Below are positions 37,423-44,927 of a stretch of DNA of 64,000 nt, piece after piece (position 1 is the stretch's first letter; every line of letters begins with the position of its first letter). The stretch spans positions 1 to 64,000 of the forward strand of contig CALSPN010000021.1 of NCBI GenBank assembly GCA_943788245.1, read 5' to 3'. Source of the stretch: an uncultured Verrucomicrobiae bacterium (GTDB lineage Bacteria > Verrucomicrobiota > Verrucomicrobiia > Limisphaerales > AAA164-E04). The notes beneath the pieces are model-generated. The model did no database searches. It was not told where the DNA came from and saw only the letters and a program-made list of their open reading frames with translations. A program made the position numbers and the translations under genes.

Positions 37423-38631
37423 ATGACTCTTGCAAAGATACTCACTCTGCTGTTGATCTGTCCGTTCGTATTGACGGCCGATGATTGGAAACAGTTTCGG
37501 GGACCGTCTGCCACCGGGCTTGCATCGGATCAAGGTATACCAGCTCGCTTGAATGAAGGTCACATTTTGTGGCGCACCTCACTCCCAGGCCGCGGACTGT
37601 CCAGTCCCATTATCGTTGGTAATCAGGTGTTCATCAGTGCCGCTGAAGGCAATGAACAGGACAGGTTAGTAGTCCTGTGCTTCAACGCTCAAACCGGATT
37701 GGAAGAATGGCGCCGTTCTTTTTGGGCAACTGGGCGAACCATGTGTCACGAAAAAACCTGCGTTGCAGCGCCAACCCCAGTCAGCGATGGTGATCACCTA
37801 GTTGCCGTCTTTTCCTCCAATGATGTTGTCTGTCTGGACTTGAAAGGTAACCTGCAGTGGCTTAGAGGATTGACCATTGATTATCCCAATGCTTCAAACA
37901 GTCTTGGAATGGCCAGCAGTCCCTTGATCCTGGATGGTGTATTGGTAGCTCAAATCGAAAACGACAGCCAGTCCTTGGCATTGGGAATTGATATGACCGA
38001 TGGTTCGAACAAGTGGTCCATTGCCAGGCCCAAAGGAGCCAATTGGACATCGCCCATCCCTTGGACGCATGCGATCAAGCCTGCTGTTGCTCTTCAATCT
38101 GGCAAAGGAGTTCATTTGGTGGATGTTCACACCGGCGCCGTTCTCTCGGAATATCTTGGTGGTGCGGCTACCATTCCTTCTAGCGTTCTGGTTGGTTCGA
38201 TGTTACTGGCGCCTTCTCATGGGATCAGCGCGCTTGACTTATCTTCTGATCTGTCGGAGATCCCACTGCTTTGGCGCTCGCGCGCCTTGAGTCCTGCGAC
38301 AGCCAGTCCAATGGTTATGGACAATGCTGTATTTGTTGTTAATCGAGCCGGCGTGCTTACTCGAGGCAGTCTTGAGGGGGGGCGACGGGAATGGCAATTG
38401 AGGCTTAAAGGGCCATTCAGCGCATCTGCAGTTGGATTTGGGACGGTTCAATACTGGGTTAATGAAAAAGGTTTGCTTCAAGTTGTGGATGTGGCTCAAG
38501 ACGAAGGCGCCGTCGTCAGTCAGCTTGATCTTGGCCAACAGGTTCTTGGTACTCCATCTATTGCGAATGGAGGTCTTTACATTCGAAGTGACAGTACTCT
38601 TTGGAAAATAGGAAAAGCGCCTATCCTGTGA
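37423..38631 (+). CDS. Exported PQQ-like beta-propeller repeat protein
   Basis: The 402-residue protein has a signal peptide (ILTLLLICPFVLTADD) followed by WKQFRGPSATGLASDQGIPARL, the standard opening of PVC-superphylum PQQ-binding-like propellers. Propeller blades are marked by VLCFNAQTGLEEWRR, VVCLDLKGNLQWLRG, ALGIDMTDGSNKW and LWKIGKAPIL. These proteins resemble BamB or quinoprotein dehydrogenase domains, but the PQQ ligands are generally absent, and the role is usually unknown; many act with polysaccharide or sulfatase systems. AGGTAGGA about 12 nt before the ATG supports the start. The gene appears monocistronic. Confidence 0.82.
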   Translation: MTLAKILTLLLICPFVLTADDWKQFRGPSATGLASDQGIPARLNEGHILWRTSLPGRGLSSPIIVGNQVFISAAEGNEQDRLVVLCFNAQTGLEEWRRSFWATGRTMCHEKTCVAAPTPVSDGDHLVAVFSSNDVVCLDLKGNLQWLRGLTIDYPNASNSLGMASSPLILDGVLVAQIENDSQSLALGIDMTDGSNKWSIARPKGANWTSPIPWTHAIKPAVALQSGKGVHLVDVHTGAVLSEYLGGAATIPSSVLVGSMLLAPSHGISALDLSSDLSEIPLLWRSRALSPATASPMVMDNAVFVVNRAGVLTRGSLEGGRREWQLRLKGPFSASAVGFGTVQYWVNEKGLLQVVDVAQDEGAVVSQLDLGQQVLGTPSIANGGLYIRSDSTLWKIGKAPIL

Positions 38632-38798
38632 TCAGGTCAATTGAATCGTTATATCCAGCATGAAATCACCTGTTTTATCGTTGCGGTGTGCATCCGCAAG
38701 TCGCTTTACGTTACCTCCGCAGCCAATTTCTTGAATGAGAAGGGTTGTTATTCCTCTCAAATTTGCATGAAATCTGCTCATCTTTGTTCGGTAACAAG

Positions 38799-41501
38799 AT
38801 GGACTCTTTAACGATTATGGAAAAATGGATAATGTTGGCGCGCGCGAGATTCCGCCTGATGGCTTGGGGTATCTTGGGTTGTGCCTGGCTTTTGATTTGG
38901 GACGCTGATGTTCAGGCGCAAGCCTTGATGAAATTCGAATTGAAAACACCTGAGGCCAGGACCTATTGGGTTGAGCAAACAACCGATATGCTTGGCCCTG
39001 CACTCAAAGCACCAAGTCGCACTCTTGAGTTGCGAAAAACCCCTTCAGATCTTCATGGATCCATCATAGATCATCGACTGATTGTTCATCTTGCTGAGGC
39101 TGTCTCGATTGATGGATTCATCAAGCCATGGGGACTTGAACTGCTGCAATCCCTGCATTTTCCGGGCGTGCATGTCCTCGCAGCCAGTTCACCCTTCCAG
39201 GCCATGACTATCGCCGATGCATGGGCAAACATGCCGGAGGTGCTGGCTTGTTATCCAGTTGAACAAAAACCAATGAAACTCAAAAACCGTTTCGCCCCAA
39301 GGCCCAATGATCCCTTCTTCTCCAATCAATGGTATCTTGAACAGAGGAATACGATCAATTTTTTGAGTGAAGGAGGGGATATCAATATTCGATCAGCCTG
39401 GCCCATATCTCGAGGTCAGGGTGTGCACATTGCGGTTGTCGATACAGGTGTGGATCAAGATCATCCTGATCTGGCACTGGCACTCAACAGCGACTTCAAT
39501 AGAAATTTTATTACGGGCGCTCAAGATGGAAATCCGGTTTCACAAACTTTCTTTCACGGTACGGCTGTTAGTGGCTTGATAGCTGCATCCTCTGGAAATA
39601 ATGAGGGTATAGCAGGCGTTGCCCCGCTGGCGTCACTCTCCAGTTGGGTGATTTTTGGGTTTGGGGGTAATATTGCGGATTCACTTCAACTCTCAGAGAT
39701 GTATGAAACTTCCAACGATCAAATCGCTGTTCAAAATCATAGTTGGGGCAATGCTTATCCGGAGCAATCGGGGCCTTCATTTCTTGAACGACTAAGCTTA
39801 TCCAACGCTTTTCACAAGGGGCGTTCTGGCAGGGGGATTGTCATGGTGCGCGCAGGTGGAAACGACCGTACCTCGGGAGATTTTCACCCGGGACTTGGTG
39901 ATGTCAATGACGATGGTTACACCTCCATGCATCAGGTAATTGCAGTTGCTGCAACGCGTCGAGACGGCAGGGCAACCTCTTATTCGAATTGGGGGGCGTC
40001 CATTCTGGTAGCCGCTCCGGGAGGCGAAGTACGTGACGGATTGTTCACAACGGATGTAATGGGTGATGGTGGATTTAACATGGACACGGATTCGATTGGT
40101 GATGGTGATTATATTTCCAACGAGGTTGGTTTCATCGGAACCAGTGCGGCTGCTCCGCTGATTTCAGGATTGTCGGGACTTGTATTGTCGGTTAACCCTG
40201 AATTTTCCGTTCGAGATGTGCAGCAGATTGTCCTTGCTTCGGCGCGGCATGTTTTTCTCGATGATCCAGACATGGCTGGCAATGGTGCAGGTTTCAAGCA
40301 CAGTCACCACGTTGGGTTTGGCATTCCTGACGCCGGGGAAGCTTTAAGGCTGGCGCAAAACTGGATACCTCGCGACGAGCTCAGCATCGTTTCTCGCGAA
40401 AGTAAACTGAGCAAGGTTGTCCCTGATCACGGACTTCGATTGAAGGTCCAGGGAAAGACAGTACCAGATGATTTAAAGGATATTCCTGCTTCCACCACCA
40501 TGGGAATTCAACCAGATGAACCAACAGGATTTTTCCCCATGAGTTTTCAAGGGCGGGGGATTGATCCGATTACTGACGATCTTACAGGCAAAGGCGCCAT
40601 CATTCGCCGTGGCACCACCACATTTCATGAAAAGATCATTAATGCTGCCAACGCTGGAGCCTCCTTTGCTGTGATTTACAATAATCAAAATGAGGATGAA
40701 TTGATACGAATGGCTGGAACTGAATACACACCGTTACCCGCTTATTTCATTGCTCGGGAGCAAGGGGAGCCACTTTCCGTGCTGGTTGAATCGGACCCAA
40801 CGGTCCGCATGCAACTTGAAATGAATTCTGCTGATTATTCTTTCAACGTCAGCGAGACTTTGATTTGTGAGCATGTCGAACTGGTGGTGGACGCAGATCA
40901 TCCCAGTCGCGGCCAGCTGCGTATCGTGATTCAATCCCCAAGCGGAACTAGAAGCGTATTGCAGCGACTCAACTTTGACGATTCGCAAGGGCCCATCCAT
41001 TGGGCTTATCGCACAACAAGACATTTCTTTGAACCCTCTGCAGGTGTCTGGAAAGTGAGCATCACTGACCAGGATGAAAACCAGATCGGAGCTATTCGTT
41101 CCCTGAATCTGAACATTCTAGGCACTGAAATTATCGATAGTGATTCCGATGGGCTGGATGATGAATGGGAAATGACTCAGTTTGGGAATCTTGCATCAAC
41201 GGCGAAGGAAGATCCTGATGATGATGGTGCTCAAAATGCACGCGAGCAGCTTCTTGGTACCTCTCCTTTGATCTCTGATCTTAATCTTGAAATGAATCTT
41301 GATTTCCTTGACAAAGAACGCATCCGGCTTTCCTGGCAAAGCCGTCCCAATCGTCTCTACGAAGTAATTTCTCTGCAACTGAATGGTAACAGCCCAGATT
41401 CCATTGGAACCGTGCGCAGCCAGTCTTATCGATCAGAATGGGTAGTGAAATTAGATAAGAAATTCCAAAAATTCTTTCAAGTCATCGAGCGGGCTGAATA
41501 A
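38799..41501 (+). CDS. Exported S8 subtilisin/kexin-like protease with PA and P domains
   Basis: The protease of about 900 residues carries a signal peptide (LMAWGILGCAWLLIWDADVQAQA). Counted from the track start at 38745, the catalytic Asp is D233 in IAVVDTGVDQDHPDL, His is H271 in FFHGTAVSGLIA, and Ser is S467 in GTSAAAPLISGLSG. A PA-like insert follows (GAIIRRGTTTFHEKIINAANAGAS) and then a proprotein-convertase P domain (ELVVDADHPSRGQLRIVIQSPSGT). Near the C-terminus, DSDSDGLDDEWE and DPDDDGAQNAREQLL form calcium-binding thrombospondin type 3 repeats. It is likely a secreted protease. Start is uncertain; ATG 38799 and 38817 are both better than 38745. Confidence 0.9.
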   Translation: MDSLTIMEKWIMLARARFRLMAWGILGCAWLLIWDADVQAQALMKFELKTPEARTYWVEQTTDMLGPALKAPSRTLELRKTPSDLHGSIIDHRLIVHLAEAVSIDGFIKPWGLELLQSLHFPGVHVLAASSPFQAMTIADAWANMPEVLACYPVEQKPMKLKNRFAPRPNDPFFSNQWYLEQRNTINFLSEGGDINIRSAWPISRGQGVHIAVVDTGVDQDHPDLALALNSDFNRNFITGAQDGNPVSQTFFHGTAVSGLIAASSGNNEGIAGVAPLASLSSWVIFGFGGNIADSLQLSEMYETSNDQIAVQNHSWGNAYPEQSGPSFLERLSLSNAFHKGRSGRGIVMVRAGGNDRTSGDFHPGLGDVNDDGYTSMHQVIAVAATRRDGRATSYSNWGASILVAAPGGEVRDGLFTTDVMGDGGFNMDTDSIGDGDYISNEVGFIGTSAAAPLISGLSGLVLSVNPEFSVRDVQQIVLASARHVFLDDPDMAGNGAGFKHSHHVGFGIPDAGEALRLAQNWIPRDELSIVSRESKLSKVVPDHGLRLKVQGKTVPDDLKDIPASTTMGIQPDEPTGFFPMSFQGRGIDPITDDLTGKGAIIRRGTTTFHEKIINAANAGASFAVIYNNQNEDELIRMAGTEYTPLPAYFIAREQGEPLSVLVESDPTVRMQLEMNSADYSFNVSETLICEHVELVVDADHPSRGQLRIVIQSPSGTRSVLQRLNFDDSQGPIHWAYRTTRHFFEPSAGVWKVSITDQDENQIGAIRSLNLNILGTEIIDSDSDGLDDEWEMTQFGNLASTAKEDPDDDGAQNAREQLLGTSPLISDLNLEMNLDFLDKERIRLSWQSRPNRLYEVISLQLNGNSPDSIGTVRSQSYRSEWVVKLDKKFQKFFQVIERAE

Positions 41502-41511
41502 TCGTAAATTC

Positions 41512-42453
41512 TTAAATGAAGGCCCTCCAATCAAAGGGGCGTCCTCCAGTCAAAGCCATTCGCCAGGCCCACACAATCATGGTAGCCAAAAGGAGACTGC
41601 ACAAAAAATTCAAACGCCATGCGTGCAGCTCTTTTTCCGGAATAAGACTCAACAATGCTCCCAGGGAAAGCCCGCACACAAAACCCCCAAGATGTGCTGC
41701 GATATCACTATCAGGCGATAAACCCCAAAATGAAAACAGGATACAGACGGCTAGGATACCTCCAAGGATCATGCGTCCGGCTTGTCGATGTGTTTTCAGT
41801 AGATGAAACGCATGGGGGCCCAGCATTCCCAAAGCGCCCATCACCATTCCTGAGGCCCCCAGTCCGCGGTAGGGAGCTTCATGAACCCATAACCCAAAAA
41901 AGTTTCCCCATACCCCGCACACGAATGCCGCAAGCAATCCCGGGCCGGCTCCAAAACGTCCCATGGCAAGCCCCAAGACGGTGAGACCCGTGGATGCATT
42001 GGATGCAAGATGGCCAATGTCAGCATGAAGCATGACTGCAGTGACAGTCTGCCACCAGGCGCCTTGTGTCAAAACTTCCTGACTCTTCAGCATACCTGCT
42101 AGTTGGACCTGAGGGCGGTATTCCCATCCGATCCAAGCAAAAATGCACAATACCAGACACCAGAGCAAGGCGGCCCCATGAAATGTGAATCCACTTGCGG
42201 GAATAGGCTTTTGCCACGACCAGCGTTTGTTTTCGCTTTGGTAACGCCTTATCGCGTCCTCTGCCCTGTGAAGATCACGTTGATGGACTTTTAAACCATA
42301 GGGAGCCTGGCCTTCAGGAAAGGATTGAATCTCTGTGGGGATCTTTTGACTGGTAAGAACCAAGCTCCAGTCCATGACCTGTTTTCGATGTGCTGCGGGG
42401 ATGATGCACCAATCAGGGGCTGTTGATGGAAGATCTTGTAAATCCTGGCTCAT
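41512..42453 (-). CDS. Rhomboid family intramembrane serine protease
   Basis: The 313-residue protein has six or so hydrophobic segments. Rhomboid motifs are LHADIGHLASNASTG (the H-x(3)-N half), the serine in YRGLGASGMVMGALGMLGP and the histidine in DSDIAAHLGGFVCGLSLG, giving the Ser-His dyad. The N-terminal 100 residues are soluble with IPTEIQSFPEGQAPYGLKVHQRDLHRAEDAI, similar to a DUF2007-type domain sometimes fused to rhomboids. Substrate is unknown. It is convergent with the S8 protease with a 10-nt gap between stops. Confidence 0.88.
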   Translation of the reverse strand: MSQDLQDLPSTAPDWCIIPAAHRKQVMDWSLVLTSQKIPTEIQSFPEGQAPYGLKVHQRDLHRAEDAIRRYQSENKRWSWQKPIPASGFTFHGAALLWCLVLCIFAWIGWEYRPQVQLAGMLKSQEVLTQGAWWQTVTAVMLHADIGHLASNASTGLTVLGLAMGRFGAGPGLLAAFVCGVWGNFFGLWVHEAPYRGLGASGMVMGALGMLGPHAFHLLKTHRQAGRMILGGILAVCILFSFWGLSPDSDIAAHLGGFVCGLSLGALLSLIPEKELHAWRLNFLCSLLLATMIVWAWRMALTGGRPFDWRAFI

Positions 42454-42552
42454 TGGTTTTCACATTGATTACTGGGACTGAATCTTCTTTAGTGAATCCG
42501 TCAAAGATCAAAACCAAGTCTCAAGACCACAAATTGCAATTGAATAAAGCAT

Positions 42553-43536
42553 ATGTCCACAAGAATTCGATGGGGAATAATAGGAACCGGACGCATTGCC
42601 GGTGAATTTGCTGAAGGATTACAGCAGATCGAAACAGCCGAGTTACGATCAGTGGCTTCGCGCAGGCAGGAAACAGCAGATGCATTTGCGCACAAGTTTG
42701 GAGCTGCCCATGCCTACCCGGACTATCAGCGATTAGCGGAGGATCCGGAAGTGGATGTGGTTTATGTTGCTACCCCTCATTCGTTGCATTGTGAAAATAC
42801 CCTTCTTTGTCTCAAAGCGGGAAAAGCGGTCATTTGCGAAAAACCCTTTGCGGTGAATGGTGGGCAGGTCGCAAAAATGATCAATGTCGCTCAAAATCAA
42901 GATTGCTTTTTAATGGAAGCCATGTGGATGAGATTCATTCCGCTCATCCGTGAAGCCAGACGTCTGATTTCATCTGAAGCCATTGGCGACGTGCGCATGA
43001 TTCAGGCGGATTTCGGCTTTAGAGTGCCTTTCAATCCACAAGGCAGGCTCTTTGATGTTTCCCTGGCTGGAGGGGCTTTACTTGATGTTGGAATCTACCC
43101 ATTGGCTTTTTCAGCCATGTTCATGGGCGAGCCAAAGGAGATTGTGAGTCTTCCCGCTTTAGGCGAAACAGGAGTGGATGAGCAATCGGCATACGTTCTT
43201 CGTCATGAAGAAGGGCAGTTGAGTGTTTTGTCATCTGCTATTCGCACACACACTTCTCAGTCAGCCTGGATCTATGGCACAAAAGGTCGCATACACTTCC
43301 ATACACATTTTTGGAAAGCACAGGAAATGACCTTATTTGTTGATGGCTGTGAGCCTGAAGTGGTATCGATGCCATTCTCTGGAAACGGTTATCAATTCGA
43401 AGCTCAAGAGGTGATGAATTGTATCCATGCCGGTAAGTTGGAAAGCGATATCATGCCACACTCTGAAAGTGTTGCATTGATGCGGACCATGGATCGCATT
43501 CGTGATCAGTGGGGCCTGAAATACCCAATGGAATAA
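42553..43536 (+). CDS. Gfo/Idh/MocA family oxidoreductase
   Basis: The 327-residue protein has the N-terminal NAD(P)-binding Rossmann motif GIIGTGRIAGEFAEGL, the linker VYVATPHSLHCENTLLCLKAGKAVICEKPFAV with the conserved E-K-P, and the C-terminal domain with GGALLDVGIYPLAF, whose D-x-G-x-Y/H pattern is typical of dihydrodiol-dehydrogenase-like members. It should oxidise or reduce a sugar or similar polyol in the cytoplasm; the substrate is not predictable. It is convergent with the amidohydrolase, 4 nt between ends, and no sugar operon surrounds it. Confidence 0.88.
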   Translation: MSTRIRWGIIGTGRIAGEFAEGLQQIETAELRSVASRRQETADAFAHKFGAAHAYPDYQRLAEDPEVDVVYVATPHSLHCENTLLCLKAGKAVICEKPFAVNGGQVAKMINVAQNQDCFLMEAMWMRFIPLIREARRLISSEAIGDVRMIQADFGFRVPFNPQGRLFDVSLAGGALLDVGIYPLAFSAMFMGEPKEIVSLPALGETGVDEQSAYVLRHEEGQLSVLSSAIRTHTSQSAWIYGTKGRIHFHTHFWKAQEMTLFVDGCEPEVVSMPFSGNGYQFEAQEVMNCIHAGKLESDIMPHSESVALMRTMDRIRDQWGLKYPME

Positions 43537-43540
43537 GTGA

Positions 43541-44866
43541 CTAGTTTTCGGTATGCTTGCGCGGCCTGTTGCGGTATTTTTCATAAAGCCTCGTATGCCG
43601 ACTGCTCAGCGATACAGGTTTGCCCTGGATCCACATGTGGGTTACCTGGGCTCGAATATCCAGCAGCTCTCCATTCAGGGCAATCAGAGAGGCTTCTTTG
43701 CCTGTTTCAATGGAACCAAGAACCTTCTCCAATCCAAGCAACTGTGCGGGATGGATAGTCAAACCTTTGATTGCCATGTTTTTATCAAGGCCAAATGCAA
43801 CAGCCTGGGCGGCTGAGTTAGGAAGGTTCCTTACTGCCGATGCGGCGAATCGGTTGGAGCCCTCACTGAAAATTACTTGTACGCCTGCATCAACCAACAC
43901 TTTGGGCGCTTTGAACTGAACATCATAGGGAGCCACATCCTGTTGAGGGAGTGTGAAAGTATGTTCGTAAATGACCGGGATCTCATTTCTGGCAAGCAAG
44001 TCTGCAAGCATCCATGCATCCCTGCCTCCTACCAGGACCATGGAATATTTTTCTTCCATTGACCATTCAACAGCCGATTTAATTTGACGCTTTTCGTTGG
44101 CATGAATGAACAGAGGGATATCCCCCTTCACCCATGCGCGAGTGGATTCCCAGTTAGGCACTGCCAGTGTCGAATCATCGGCATCCTTGCGACGAACATA
44201 AGCTTTGGCTGATTCAAAGAATTCAGTGATCTGTGCGATTTGTGTTTTTCTTTCCTTCGCCTGTTCCTTGGGGTTTTTCCAACTGGAAAAGTTATGGGAT
44301 AGAGCTTTTGGAGTATGGTTCAAGCTCATTGACGGCCAAAAAAGATGCAAACCTGCTGCAGGGCGAATCATTAGATCCTCAATGGTCCAGCCATCCAACT
44401 GAATGACACTCGATTGACCGCTGAGCCTTCCTCCCAACGGAATTGGCTGAGCGTGTGTGATCCCGTTTGCGCGCGCTACGGGAATCAGTTCTGAGTCAGG
44501 ATTGATAGCGCGCCAGGAAAGGATCTCGGGCGTCCATTGGCCAACCTCCGTAGTATCCAATGTGGACCGTACGGCATTGATTTCCAATAATCCCAAAGTC
44601 GTTGTCATGGCAATCATTCCGGGATAGAGGTGTTTTCCCTCAAGGTCAATGACCTGGTCTGCGGGAGTGTCAATAGAACGAGCGACCAGGGAGATCCTAT
44701 TGTTTTCGATCAAGACATCACCTTGCTCCATGTCCCCCATGGTGATCGTGTGAACGGTGCCATTCTTGAGCAGTATGGACTCTGCTAAAGTGCTGGCAGC
44801 GTTGTTGAAAGCCAACAATGAGAGCAACAGGGATGGTTTCAGTATGCGAATGAGTCCTTGTTTCAT
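43541..44866 (-). CDS. Exported amidohydrolase-like protein lacking HxH motif
   Basis: Start is placed at ATG 44866 (MKQGLIRILKPSLLLSLLAFNNAASTLAES), a signal peptide; the track start is TTG. The fold is the metal-dependent amidohydrolase family (ILLKNGTVHTITMGDMEQGDVLIENNRI, EGKHLYPGMIAMTTTLGLLEI, SIETGKEASLIALNGELL). At the place where active members have D-x-H-x-H, it reads AMTTTLGL, so both first-strand ligands are absent. Only scattered His residues (FIHANEK, IYEHTFTL) remain. Members of this exported subgroup often come in tandem pairs, as here, with a two-domain partner 61 nt upstream. Activity and substrate are unknown. Confidence 0.82.
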   Translation of the reverse strand: MKQGLIRILKPSLLLSLLAFNNAASTLAESILLKNGTVHTITMGDMEQGDVLIENNRISLVARSIDTPADQVIDLEGKHLYPGMIAMTTTLGLLEINAVRSTLDTTEVGQWTPEILSWRAINPDSELIPVARANGITHAQPIPLGGRLSGQSSVIQLDGWTIEDLMIRPAAGLHLFWPSMSLNHTPKALSHNFSSWKNPKEQAKERKTQIAQITEFFESAKAYVRRKDADDSTLAVPNWESTRAWVKGDIPLFIHANEKRQIKSAVEWSMEEKYSMVLVGGRDAWMLADLLARNEIPVIYEHTFTLPQQDVAPYDVQFKAPKVLVDAGVQVIFSEGSNRFAASAVRNLPNSAAQAVAFGLDKNMAIKGLTIHPAQLLGLEKVLGSIETGKEASLIALNGELLDIRAQVTHMWIQGKPVSLSSRHTRLYEKYRNRPRKHTEN

Positions 44867-44927
44867 AATGAGTGAGATCAATCAGATGGTATGAGAAAAA
44901 TGAGTCAACTTTGCTTTGAGAATGGAA

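Noticed and set aside
41516-41984. Overlapping plus-strand ORFs opposite the rhomboid gene
   Set aside because: The minus-strand rhomboid has family motifs and membrane segments; the plus ORFs are Arg/Pro-rich shadows.
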